From Syntrophaceae bacterium UBA5761 (lineage in GTDB: Bacteria > Desulfobacterota > Syntrophia > Syntrophales > UBA4778): a stretch of 15,193 nt of DNA. Under the pieces are notes generated by a model, which worked only from the letters and a program-made list of their open reading frames with translations, ran no database searches and was not told the DNA's origin. The first letter of the stretch is position 1; every line of letters begins with the position of its first letter. A program made the position numbers and the translations under genes. Below, in pieces: positions 1-9,011 of the stretch. The stretch spans positions 1-15,193 of the forward strand of contig DIEZ01000029.1 of the NCBI GenBank assembly GCA_002418885.1, given 5' to 3'.

Positions 1-1
1 C

Positions 2-1286
<1,285 letters not shown>

Positions 1287-1290
<4 letters not shown>

Positions 1291-2366
1291 AGAAAAAGAC
1301 TCTGGAAGAATTGAGGGAGGAGCTCCGCAAAAAAGACCTCGAGATCGTGAAGCTGCTGAATGAAAGGGCCCGCATCTCCGTCGAAGTCGGACGGATAAAG
1401 GATACCGTAGGTCGCGAGGTCTACGACCCGGCGCAGGAAGGCAGGGTCTACGAGCAGGTCAAGAAGGTAAACCGGGGACCCCTGACGGACTACGCCTTGA
1501 AGAACATCTTCCGGGAAATCCTTTCTTCATCGCGGGCACTCCAGAAGAAGCTAACTGTCGTCTATCTCGGGCCTGAGGCGTCCTTCTCCCACCTTGCCGC
1601 ACTTTCTCATTTCGGAAAGTGTGCCGAGCTGGTGCCGGCGGTTTCCATCCCTGACGTATTCAGGACTGTAGAGGGGGAGAAAGCCGATTGCGGCGTTGTC
1701 CCCGTGGAGAATTCCTCTGAGGGCTCCGTTAAGCAGACCCTCGACCGCCTGATCGCAACACCGCTTACCGTCCGGGCTGAAATCTTCCAGAGGATATCCC
1801 ATTGTCTTCTTTCTCCCGGTGAAGACCAGAGTGCCGTCAGGCGAGTCTATTCCCACCCCCAGGCCCTGGCCCAGTGCCAGGGCTGGCTCAGAGCCAACCT
1901 GCCCGGATGCTCTTTGATGGAAATGCCGAGCACGGCCGCTGCCGCCCGGCGTGTATTAGAAGAAAAAAGAGACGCCGCCATCGGGAGCGCCCTCGCCGCG
2001 GAGGTTTACGGCCTCAACGTCCTCGCGCAGGGCATCGAGGACGAACCGCTCAACACGACGCGGTTTCTTGTTGTCGGAAGGGGCAAAAACGCGGCGACCG
2101 GCATGGACAAGACTTCCATCGTGTTCGGCACACCGCACGTACCCGGCGCCCTCCACAACGCCCTGGAACCCCTTGCAAGGGCGAATATCAACATGCTACG
2201 GATCGAGTCCTACCCGCTGCGGGACCGTATGTGGGAATACCTCTTCTTCGTAGACCTTGCGGGGCATGACGAGGTCGAAAAAATCGTCGGTTGCATCGAA
2301 GAGATGGAAAAGAGGACTACCTTCACCAGGATACTGGGGTCATATCCGAGGGGCAACGGTCAGTGA
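1287..2366 (+). CDS. pheA: bifunctional chorismate mutase / prephenate dehydratase (P-protein)
   Basis: Makes prephenate from chorismate and then phenylpyruvate, the committed route to phenylalanine. The 359 residues hold three parts. Residues 1-85 are an AroQ-type chorismate mutase (Arg10, Arg27, Lys38, Asp47, Glu51 and a late S-x3-Q align with the E. coli active site). Residues about 90-270 are the prephenate dehydratase with VPVENSSEGSV, a SHPQALAQC motif and the catalytic NTTRF. The rest is an ACT domain with PGALH. The ACT motif usually written ESRP is ESYP here. The GTG start overlaps the aroB stop (GTGA), with AGGAG at 1274-1278 about 8 bases upstream. No other chorismate mutase is visible in the operon, so this domain probably also supplies TyrA. 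Confidence 0.96.
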
Positions 2367-3049
2367 AAATCTGCGTGCCCGTCATGGCTGAGAGCTCCGG
2401 CGAGGCGCTCATGAAGATGGGGTCGGCCTTTTCCCTGGCGGACCTCGTAGAGCTTAGGGTCGACAGGATCGAGAACCCGGACCTCGGTAGACTGCTTGCC
2501 GGAAGGAACAATAAAAAGATCATCGTAACGAACCGGCGGCGTGATGAAGGAGGCTTCTTTGAAGGTACGGAAAAGGAACGGATAGAACTCCTGAAAGAGG
2601 CCGTCCGCCTGGGCGCGGGATACGTGGACGTCGAGGCGGCGACAGAGCCTTTTTACGTGCAGGATATTGCGAAAGCCATAGAAGACCGCGGAGCGACAAA
2701 GCTGATCGTTTCGAGTCACAACCAAACGGGCACACCCGGCGATCGCGCCCTCCAAAAAACGCTCGTCGCCTGCCGTTCCCTTGGAGCCGACATCGTCAAG
2801 GTCGTGACAACAGCCCGTACACCGGAGGACAACCTGAAAGTACTCAGACTCATCCCCTATGCTCGGAGGAAAGGGCTGGAAGTCATCGCTTTCTGCATGG
2901 GAGACAAGGGGCGCATCAGCCGCGTAGCAGCGCCTTTCTTTGGTTCTTTCCTTTCCTTCGCCTCACTCGACCGAGGCGAGGAATCGGCGCCGGGACAGAT
3001 GACGGTGGAGGAAATGAGACAGGTACTTAGGTTGCTGTTTACCGCTTAG
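2363..3049 (+). CDS. aroD: 3-dehydroquinate dehydratase, type I
   Basis: Dehydrates 3-dehydroquinate to 3-dehydroshikimate through a Schiff-base lysine. From the GTG at 2363 the protein has 228 residues, typical of type I enzymes. It opens with KICVPVMAES and carries VELRVDRIE near 29-37, Glu62 in RRRDEGG, His119 in SSHNQTGTP and Lys146 in DIVKVV. These match the E. coli catalytic set Glu86, His143 and Lys170. The C-terminal GQMTVEEMRQVL is also typical. The GTG overlaps the pheA TGA (GTGA), with GAGGGG at 2347-2352 upstream. A longer frame opens at 2291, inside pheA, but its extra residues do not look like AroD, so I chose 2363. The stop lies 9 bases before the chosen aroE start. Confidence 0.95.
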   Translation: MKICVPVMAESSGEALMKMGSAFSLADLVELRVDRIENPDLGRLLAGRNNKKIIVTNRRRDEGGFFEGTEKERIELLKEAVRLGAGYVDVEAATEPFYVQDIAKAIEDRGATKLIVSSHNQTGTPGDRALQKTLVACRSLGADIVKVVTTARTPEDNLKVLRLIPYARRKGLEVIAFCMGDKGRISRVAAPFFGSFLSFASLDRGEESAPGQMTVEEMRQVLRLLFTA

Positions 3050-3058
3050 AGGTGCACC

Positions 3059-3895
3059 TTGAACAAGAAAGAAAAGGTCACCATGGTGTTCGGGCTGTTG
3101 GGTAACCCCGTGGGGCACAGTCTGTCGCCGTTGATGCACAACGCCGCTTACAGGGAGATACAACTCGATGCCGTCTATGTCTCCTTCTGTGTGAATGACC
3201 TGGAGGGCGCGATCCGCGGGATAAGGGCGCTTGACATTAAGGGCGTGAGTGTTACGATTCCTTTCAAGACGGCCGTACTGCCGCTCCTCGACGAGGTGGA
3301 TGAATGTGCCCGCGCCATAGGCGCCGTGAACACTATAGTCAACGACTGCGGCCGCCTGACCGGTTTCAACACCGACTGGATAGGGCTTGTCCGGAGTCTG
3401 GAAGAATCGACGGACCTCAAGGGCAAAACCTTCGCCGTAATAGGGGCGGGCGGGACCGCCCGGGCCGCCGTCTTCGGTATCAGGGAAAGGGGCGGTGTTC
3501 CCGTCGTCGTGAATCGTTCGGAAGAGCGAGGCCGTCGATTAGCCTTTGAATTCGGTTGCCGGTTCTTCCGCCTCGACGAGGTAGAAAAGGTTGAGGCAGA
3601 TTGCCTAATCAACACGACACCGGCGGGGATGGCACCTCAGGAGGAGACAATGCCGGTCGACGGGCGCAACATCGCCCGCTTCAGGTGGGTTTTCGACGTC
3701 ATCTACCGGCCTTGGCGAACGAGGTTTCTCGAAGAGGCCGAAAAAGCAGGCGCCGAAACGATGAACGGCGCGAGGATGCTCGTGTACCAGGGGGCGGAGC
3801 AAATCCGCCTCTGGACGGGGCAGGAACCGCCGGTAGCACTGATGCACCGGGTTGTTCGGGAACAACTCGAGGCCGAAAAGTCAGGCGGCCTTTAA
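3059..3895 (+). CDS. aroE: shikimate 5-dehydrogenase
   Basis: Reduces 3-dehydroshikimate to shikimate with NADPH. The 278-residue protein shows the substrate loop GNPVGHSLSPLMHN (Ser21, Ser23), VTIPFK with the catalytic Lys70, GAVNTIV (Asn91), GFNTDWIG (Asp106), the dinucleotide loop IGAGGTARA near 128-136, and the NRSEERGRR stretch expected to contact the NADP phosphate. DVIYRPWRT and NGARMLVYQGAEQ near the C-terminus are family-typical. The start is uncertain. TTG at 3059 has AGAGGTG 4 bases upstream and keeps the operon spacing at 9 bases. ATG at 3083, just before FGLLGNP, would also give a complete enzyme. It ends 3 bases before the TTG candidate for aroA. Confidence 0.95.
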   Translation: MNKKEKVTMVFGLLGNPVGHSLSPLMHNAAYREIQLDAVYVSFCVNDLEGAIRGIRALDIKGVSVTIPFKTAVLPLLDEVDECARAIGAVNTIVNDCGRLTGFNTDWIGLVRSLEESTDLKGKTFAVIGAGGTARAAVFGIRERGGVPVVVNRSEERGRRLAFEFGCRFFRLDEVEKVEADCLINTTPAGMAPQEETMPVDGRNIARFRWVFDVIYRPWRTRFLEEAEKAGAETMNGARMLVYQGAEQIRLWTGQEPPVALMHRVVREQLEAEKSGGL

Positions 3896-3898
3896 TCT

Positions 3899-5182
3899 TT
3901 GTCGTATGAGCCGGAAATGAAAGAGATTGAAATAAAACATGTGAGCCGTGTCGACGCTGAGGTGAAGATCCCCGGGTCGAAGAGTTATACCCAGCGCGCT
4001 CTCGCGATCGCCGCCCTGGCGGAAGGGACTTCTTTCCTGAGTAATGCCCTCCTATCCGGCGACACGGAGCGTCTGATGTCGGCCTTGCGTGATCTCGGCG
4101 CAGAGATTATGGTCGGAGACGACGGCATAACAGTCAACGGCACGGGCGGCGATATCCTAAACCCCGGCAGGGAGATCCATCTCGGCAACAACGGTACGGC
4201 CCTGCGGCTCTTGATTTCTCTCGTCGCGCTCGGCCGGGGCAATTATGTCCTCACGGGAGACGGCCGCCTGCGCGAGAGGCCCGTCAAGCCCCTGCTCGAC
4301 GCCCTGGTATCGATGGGTATCCGCGTACGGAGCGACGGCGGTTTTCCTCCGGTTATCATAGATGCCGAAGGCATGCCGGGCGGAACAGTCGCTCTCCGCG
4401 ACATCGAAAGCAGCCAGTACGTCTCGTCGCTTCTGATCAGCGCCCCCTACGCAGCGAAGGCCACGATCGTGGAACTCCGGGGACGCACACCTTCTCAACC
4501 TTACATCGATATGACCCTCGAGACGATGGAGGCCTTCGGCGTCCCGGTCGTCAGACAGGCGCCCGACCGATACCTGATAAAAGCGGGACGGCGTTACAGG
4601 GGCAAGAGTTACCGGGTGGAGGGAGACGCCTCGAGCGCCTCCTACTTCTTCTCGGCGGCTGCCGTGAGCGGGGGTAGAATCCGCGCGGAAGAAATAAATC
4701 CGAGGACACTCCAGGGAGACATCGCTTTTCTGGGCATCCTGGAACAACTCGGCTGTGCCGTCGTCAGGGGAAACAGTTTCGTAGAGGTGGAAGGCGGAGA
4801 GCTGAGGTCAGGGGATTTCGTCTTCGACCTGGGCGACATGCCGGACATGGTCCCGACCCTGGCAGTCCTCGGTGCCGTGCGGCCGGGCAAGACGGTTGTC
4901 AAAAACGTGCCTCACCTGAGGTTCAAGGAAAGCAACCGCCTGGAGGCGCTCGTTACTGAGTTGAACCGTGTCGGCATCCGGGCCTACGAGACCGAGGACG
5001 GCCTCGTGATTGAAGGCGGAAGCCCGCGGAGCGCTGCGATAGAAACATACAACGACCACCGTATCGCCATGAGCTTTGCCGTACTGGGGCTTGTCGTCCC
5101 GGGCATTCGGATCAAAGACGGGGACTGCGTCAAGAAGTCGTTCCCCGGGTTCTGGGCGGAACTGAGCAAGCTGACTTCTTAA
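3899..5182 (+). CDS. aroA: 3-phosphoshikimate 1-carboxyvinyltransferase (EPSP synthase)
   Basis: Transfers the enolpyruvyl group of PEP to shikimate 3-phosphate. The protein has up to 427 residues. It carries PGSKSYTQRALAIAALA (Lys28, Ser29, Arg33), a GNNGTALR loop near 96-103, LRERPVKPLLDAL, SSQYVSSLL, DMPDMVPTLAV with the catalytic Asp, FKESNRLEAL, NDHRIAMSFA and a final KKSFPGFW. All sites align with the E. coli enzyme. The second Asn of GNNGT replaces the Ala of the usual GNAGT beside the PEP site. The start is weakly supported: TTG at 3899 keeps the gap to aroE at 3 bases, while ATG at 3917 lies closer to the conserved N-terminus. The stop overlaps the aroK ATG by one base. Confidence 0.96.
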   Translation: MSYEPEMKEIEIKHVSRVDAEVKIPGSKSYTQRALAIAALAEGTSFLSNALLSGDTERLMSALRDLGAEIMVGDDGITVNGTGGDILNPGREIHLGNNGTALRLLISLVALGRGNYVLTGDGRLRERPVKPLLDALVSMGIRVRSDGGFPPVIIDAEGMPGGTVALRDIESSQYVSSLLISAPYAAKATIVELRGRTPSQPYIDMTLETMEAFGVPVVRQAPDRYLIKAGRRYRGKSYRVEGDASSASYFFSAAAVSGGRIRAEEINPRTLQGDIAFLGILEQLGCAVVRGNSFVEVEGGELRSGDFVFDLGDMPDMVPTLAVLGAVRPGKTVVKNVPHLRFKESNRLEALVTELNRVGIRAYETEDGLVIEGGSPRSAAIETYNDHRIAMSFAVLGLVVPGIRIKDGDCVKKSFPGFWAELSKLTS

Positions 5183-5748
5183 TGAGCGAGATGAATGGAC
5201 GAGTTGACGACTTAAACAGGAACATCATCCTGATCGGTTACCGGTCGGCGGGGAAAACCGCGGTCGGCAGCCGTCTTGCGGAGAGGCTTGGACTTCCCTT
5301 CTACGACACGGACAATCTCATCTGTCGGCGAAAGGGGAAAAGCGTCAGCGAGATCGTCGCCGAGATGGGATGGGCGGGCTTCCGCAAGGAAGAAAGGATC
5401 GTCATCAAGAGTCTGACCTTCGTAACCGGGTGCGTTATCGCCCTCGGTGGGGGCGCCGTGATGAACCCTTTAAACCTGGAAGCCCTGAAGGCACGTGGGG
5501 TTTTCATCTGGCTGGACGCAGCCCCCGGGGTGATCGTCGAAAGAATGGAGAAAGACGCTGCGACGGCCGCCCAGCGCCCCCCTCTATCGGAAGCTGATTC
5601 GCTGGGCGAAACGGCCGCTATGCTCAAAGAGCGGGAACCGGTCTACCGTCTGCTGGCCAACCACCGGATAGACACGACCGGCCGCGGGGTCGACGAGGTA
5701 GTGGACGAGATAAGCGGACTAATCCAGGAGAAAAACCTCCTTCTTTAG
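5182..5748 (+). CDS. aroK: shikimate kinase
   Basis: Phosphorylates shikimate at the 3-hydroxyl with ATP. The 188 residues include a Walker A loop GYRSAGKT at 19-26, YDTDNLI with Asp42 and Asp44 for substrate and magnesium, FRKEE near 67-71, GGGA at 89-92 and the lid QRPPLSE. The fourth loop position is Ser rather than the more usual Gly, but the loop still fits GxxxxGKT. The ATG shares one base with the aroA stop; a second ATG at 5191 is possible, and 10-12 residues precede the conserved core either way. A gap of 86 bases follows before aroC, the longest in this operon. The symbol aroK rather than aroL is conventional for a single copy. Confidence 0.94.
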   Translation: MSEMNGRVDDLNRNIILIGYRSAGKTAVGSRLAERLGLPFYDTDNLICRRKGKSVSEIVAEMGWAGFRKEERIVIKSLTFVTGCVIALGGGAVMNPLNLEALKARGVFIWLDAAPGVIVERMEKDAATAAQRPPLSEADSLGETAAMLKEREPVYRLLANHRIDTTGRGVDEVVDEISGLIQEKNLLL

Positions 5749-5774
5749 AGGCATTTGCTTGCGTAAAGACGATG

Positions 5775-5828
5775 GGGGTCGAGCCGACACCGAAGGATTA
5801 AGGATAGGGGTCGAGAAACCGAAGAGGA
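5775..5828 (+). repeat. imperfect direct repeat in the aroK-aroC gap
   Basis: The nine bases GGGGTCGAG occur at 5775-5783 and 5807-5815, 32 bases apart. Each is followed within a few bases by ACCGAAG and then GGA or AGGA (5789-5797 and 5818-5828). The second copy runs into the aroC ribosome binding site. It could be a chance duplication, a protein site or a leader element; nothing in the sequence decides this. Confidence 0.45.
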
Positions 5829-5834
5829 AAGTCT

Positions 5835-6899
5835 ATGCCCGGTAACATGATCGGAATCTTTTTTCGCGTCACAACCTGGGGAGAATCCCACGGACCGGCC
5901 GTCGGGGCCGTGGTCGACGGTTGTCCTCCCGGGGTCGACCTCGACAAGAGCGACATCCAACAGGAACTCGACCGTCGTAAACCGGGCGCGAGGGCCTTCG
6001 CCTCGCCGAGGAAGGAAGAGGACCGCGTCGAGATCCTTTCCGGGACCTTCGAAGGAAAGACGACCGGGACGCCTATTGCGCTTCTCATCCACAATCGCGA
6101 CAGCGATAGCGCCGCTTACGACGAATTGCGCAACGTTTTTAGGCCCGGTCACGGAGATTTCACCTATTTCAAGAAATACGGCATCCGGGACCACCGGGGA
6201 GGGGGCCGGGCCTCAGGACGGGAAACCGCGGCGCGCGTGGCCGCAGGAGCAGTGGCGAAGAAGATCGTCTCCCGCGAGGGAATCTCTGTGCTGGCATTCA
6301 CGAAAGAGGTTGGCGGAGTCGCCGCAGAGAAGGCCCCACCGGGGGACATGGCGGAAAACCCCCTGCTCTGCCCCGACGGAAAGGCCGCGGAGAGGATGGA
6401 AAAGTTGCTGGAAGAGGCACGCAAGGAAGGCGATACCCTGGGGGGAATCGTAGAAATCGTGGTGAAGGGATGTCCACCCGGACTCGGAGAGCCCGTGTTC
6501 GACAAAATAGACGCAGACCTCGCAAAGGCCCTGATGGGGGTCGGAACGGTCAAGGGCGTGGAGGTCGGCTCCGGCTTCGAAGCGGCAAGGATGACGGGGT
6601 CGAGGCACAATGACCCCCTAACACCGAAAGGGTTCGCCACAAATAATGCCGGCGGCGTTCTCGGCGGCATAACGAGCGGTGAAGACATCGTGGTCCGGGT
6701 CGCCTGCAAACCCATCCCGTCGATCGGGAAGGCGCAAAAAACGGTCGACCTTAGCGGCAAGGCGGTCACCATCTCCATCAAAGGGCGTCACGACGTATGC
6801 GTCATCCCCCGGATCATCCCCGTCTGCGAGGCCATGGTAAGCATCGTCCTTGCGGACCACCTGCTGAGGCAAAGGACAAATAGAGGGGTTTTTCCGTGA
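5835..6899 (+). CDS. aroC: chorismate synthase
   Basis: Removes phosphate from EPSP to give chorismate, using reduced FMN. The 354 residues fit the family. Near the N-terminus are TTWGESHGPAVG with the catalytic His, DGCPPG, and RRKPGA. Further on come FRPGHGDFTYFKKYG, DHRGGGRASGRETAARVAAG, the GVGTVKGVEVGSGF loop, NNAGGVLGGITSGE and GRHDVCVIPR with its conserved Arg-His-Asp. AGAGGA at 5823-5828, 6 bases before the ATG, is a good ribosome binding site. The stop overlaps the tyrA start (GTGA). No flavin reductase domain is present, so an external source of reduced FMN is needed, as in most bacterial enzymes. Confidence 0.97.
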   Translation: MPGNMIGIFFRVTTWGESHGPAVGAVVDGCPPGVDLDKSDIQQELDRRKPGARAFASPRKEEDRVEILSGTFEGKTTGTPIALLIHNRDSDSAAYDELRNVFRPGHGDFTYFKKYGIRDHRGGGRASGRETAARVAAGAVAKKIVSREGISVLAFTKEVGGVAAEKAPPGDMAENPLLCPDGKAAERMEKLLEEARKEGDTLGGIVEIVVKGCPPGLGEPVFDKIDADLAKALMGVGTVKGVEVGSGFEAARMTGSRHNDPLTPKGFATNNAGGVLGGITSGEDIVVRVACKPIPSIGKAQKTVDLSGKAVTISIKGRHDVCVIPRIIPVCEAMVSIVLADHLLRQRTNRGVFP

Positions 6900-7651
6900 A
6901 TGACATCGAGGTAGGGATCATCGGCGGTACGGGCGGCATCGGAGAGTGGTTCGCCCGCTTTTTTAGGGAGGAAGGACTTACGGTCCACGTCTCCGGCCGA
7001 ACAACGGGCATGCCCGCCGTCGAGATGGCCCGGAGGTGCGACATCGTGATCGTCGGCGTCCCCATCAGCGCCACCTGCGATGTGATCCGCCTCGTCGGGC
7101 CCTTGGTGAGAAGGGAGTCCCTCTTGATGGACCTCACGTCTCTCAAGGCGGAACCCGTGAAGGCAATGCTCGAATCCTCCACCTCAGACGTCATCGGCCT
7201 CCATCCCCTTTTCGGCCCCGATGTCCCCTCGCTCGACGGACAGAACATCGTCCTCTGCCCTGCCCGAGGAACGAAGTGGCTTCCCCGGGTGAAGGAACTT
7301 TTTCTGAGCCGCGGCGCCAAACTCGTCGAAGCGTCACCGGAAAGGCACGATGAACTGATGGCCTTCGTCCAGGGCCTCACTCATCTCAACACCATCACCA
7401 TGGGCCTCGCCCTCAGGGATGCCGGAATCCCGCAGGCAGAACTTGAAAAGTTTTCGACACCTATCTTCCGGACAAGACTCGCCTGCATCGAAAAGATATT
7501 CCTGAAAAACCCACGGCTCTACAGTGAGGTCATCGCTTCGAACCCACACACCAAAAAAATAACGGCCCTGTACGGAGACGCGCTCCGCCGACTGGAGGAG
7601 ACGGTCAGGAAGGGAAAAGCAGAGGAATTGAAAAGGCTTATCGAAGGGTAA
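6896..7651 (+). CDS. tyrA: prephenate dehydrogenase
   Basis: Oxidatively decarboxylates prephenate (or arogenate) towards tyrosine. The 251 residues resemble the dehydrogenase half of E. coli TyrA. They show a dinucleotide loop GIIGGTGGIG at 7-16, VIVGVPISAT, DLTSLK, GLHPLFGPD with the conserved His, and QGLTHLNTITMGLAL with a second conserved His. There is no chorismate mutase domain and no obvious C-terminal ACT domain, so it is a compact, monofunctional enzyme that must receive prephenate from PheA. The GTG overlaps the aroC stop, with AGAGGGG at 6882-6888 7 bases upstream. It is the last gene of the aromatic operon; the next gene converges on it after 31 bases. Substrate choice (prephenate or arogenate) and cofactor choice (NAD or NADP) cannot be settled by eye. 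Confidence 0.9.
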   Translation: MNDIEVGIIGGTGGIGEWFARFFREEGLTVHVSGRTTGMPAVEMARRCDIVIVGVPISATCDVIRLVGPLVRRESLLMDLTSLKAEPVKAMLESSTSDVIGLHPLFGPDVPSLDGQNIVLCPARGTKWLPRVKELFLSRGAKLVEASPERHDELMAFVQGLTHLNTITMGLALRDAGIPQAELEKFSTPIFRTRLACIEKIFLKNPRLYSEVIASNPHTKKITALYGDALRRLEETVRKGKAEELKRLIEG

Positions 7652-7682
7652 ATGCCCTTTCTTGTATTTCACTGTTCCCTGT

Positions 7683-8075
7683 TCACTTTTTTTCGATGTC
7701 GGCGATGAAGGAAATGACCGCCTCGATGGGCGTACCCGGAGCGAAGACCTCCAGGACGCCTGCTTTCTTGAGGGAGGCAACGTCGCCTGTGGGGACCTTG
7801 CCGCCGATGATCACCGGTATATCTCCGGCACCTTTTTCGCGGAGCAGTTTTATCACCGAAGACGCAAGGACCATATGGTTTCCGGATAACGAGCTAAGGC
7901 CGATCACATCGGCGTCTTCCTGGATGGCCGATTGGACGATGCTCTCCGGCAGTTGATCGCCCAGGTAGATGACCTCCATGCCCGCGTCGCGCAGTGCACG
8001 GGTAATCGTCATTATTCCCCGCCAACGGTCATCGCTCCCGAGACGGGCTATCACCACACGTTTTGTCGTTGCCAT
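7683..8075 (-). CDS. cobalamin-binding-domain protein (methylmalonyl-CoA mutase C-terminal type) lacking the axial His
   Basis: A 130-residue stand-alone domain closely resembling the small, B12-binding part of acyl-CoA mutases: RALRDAGMEVIYLG, EDADVIGLSSLSGNHM (SxL at 61-63) and VIIGGKVP (GG at 91-92). The usual DxHxxG loop reads DDRWRG at 15-20, so the His that coordinates cobalt is Arg17. Family members either pair with a separate mutase large subunit or act as corrinoid carriers. No large subunit, MeaB chaperone or epimerase gene is visible nearby. The ATG at 8075 has GGTGA 5 bases upstream; a GTG at 8084 would add three residues. It converges on tyrA. It may bind B12 base-on, bind another ligand, or have a structural role. 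Confidence 0.85.
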   Translation of the reverse strand: MATTKRVVIARLGSDDRWRGIMTITRALRDAGMEVIYLGDQLPESIVQSAIQEDADVIGLSSLSGNHMVLASSVIKLLREKGAGDIPVIIGGKVPTGDVASLKKAGVLEVFAPGTPIEAVISFIADIEKK

Positions 8076-8128
8076 GGCCTTCACCTCTCCTTAATCTATT
8101 CTGCTTCCACCGGGCCTCAAAGCGGTTA

Positions 8129-8157
8129 CTTTTACCTCATCTGCCCCGAATCGGCAA
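8129..8157 (-). promoter_or_regulatory. candidate sigma-70 promoter for the B12-domain gene
   Basis: Read on the minus strand, TTGCCG (8152-8157) is followed after 17 bases by TAAAAG (8129-8134). Each hexamer matches four of six consensus bases, and the spacing is ideal. The ATG at 8075 lies about 50 bases downstream. Many GC-rich stretches give matches this good by chance. Confidence 0.3.
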
Positions 8158-8213
8158 GCCTGATTTGAAAGACGCGTTGCGCCGACAGAAGAACGGCCGA
8201 AAGCCATAGCGAA

Positions 8214-8245
8214 TTGACTTTCTTCGGTGATTACTGCAATATAAC
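8214..8245 (+). promoter_or_regulatory. candidate sigma-70 promoter for the dsbC-like gene
   Basis: TTGACT (8214-8219) precedes an AT-rich stretch containing TATAAC at 8240-8245 (20-base spacer) or, with a 17-base spacer, CAATAT at 8237-8242. The sharp drop in GC just before a gene with a strong ribosome binding site favours a promoter here. Which -10 box is used is unclear. Confidence 0.4.
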
Positions 8246-8278
8246 AAAAAATATCTACCCCCCAAAAGGAGGTCTTTC

Positions 8279-8998
8279 ATGCGCGGCAAAAGAATAGTCA
8301 CGACGGCTTTCGCACTTTTATTCCTTTTTTTGCTTCCTATTGCAGCGTCAGAGGCCCTGACACCCGAGGAATCACTGAAGAAAAATTTCCCCGACCTGGC
8401 CTATGAAGCATTCGGCCCCTCTCCCGTCAAAGGGTTGTATGAAGTGGCTTCTGGGATGCAGATCTATTACTACGCGCCGGAAGCGGAAATACTGATCGTC
8501 GGGCAGCTCGTCGCTAAGGACGGCAATAATCTGACGGCGGCGCGGAAGCTCGAAGTCATCGCCGGAAAGGTAAAAGAAATTCCTCTTGAAAAGGCATTGA
8601 AAATCGGCAACGGGGAAAATCAGGTGATCGAGTTCTCCGACCCGGACTGCGGCTATTGCCGTAAGGCCTCGGAGTTCTTTTCCAAGCGTGAAGACGTCAC
8701 CCGTTATATTTTCTTTTTCCCCCTTTCCGAGCAGTCGGAAACAAAGGTTCGCCACATCCTGTGCTCAGCCGACAGGGAAAGGGCATACAAGAATGTCTAC
8801 GAGGGCAAACCGGACGGCACCGTCTGTGCGGTTTGCAAGGATGAAAAGGTCGAGGCAATCATCAAGGCCGACAGGGATGCCGGCAACCGGCTCGGGATCG
8901 AAGGGACACCTTTTTTCTTCATCAACGGCAAAGCAGTCGCCGGCGCCGACTTGCAGCTTATCGAAAAATTGCTGACAGGGCGGCGACCTCTTCACTGA
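8279..8998 (+). CDS. DsbC-like periplasmic thiol:disulfide interchange protein
   Basis: Likely a disulfide isomerase or reductase acting on misoxidised periplasmic proteins. The 239 residues start with a signal peptide (MRGKR, a hydrophobic run, likely cleavage after about residue 25). An N-terminal region resembling the DsbC dimerisation domain follows to about residue 100. A thioredoxin-fold domain then carries the DsbC-type CGYC at 124-127 in FSDPDCGYCRKA, and a cis-Pro loop GTPFFFINGK near 209-218. Three further cysteines are Cys162, Cys183 and Cys186, the last two forming CAVC. E. coli DsbC has a single structural pair in that region. AGGAGG about 7 bases before the ATG is a strong ribosome binding site. 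No DsbD partner is in view. The call is firm at family level; DsbG-like activity cannot be excluded. Confidence 0.88.
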   Translation: MRGKRIVTTAFALLFLFLLPIAASEALTPEESLKKNFPDLAYEAFGPSPVKGLYEVASGMQIYYYAPEAEILIVGQLVAKDGNNLTAARKLEVIAGKVKEIPLEKALKIGNGENQVIEFSDPDCGYCRKASEFFSKREDVTRYIFFFPLSEQSETKVRHILCSADRERAYKNVYEGKPDGTVCAVCKDEKVEAIIKADRDAGNRLGIEGTPFFFINGKAVAGADLQLIEKLLTGRRPLH

Positions 8999-9011
8999 GT
9001 CGGCGTTGACC

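Noticed and set aside
7652..7682. Possible terminator between convergent tyrA and the B12-domain gene
   Set aside because: The 31-base gap holds only a short repeated CTGTTC and no stem worth calling.
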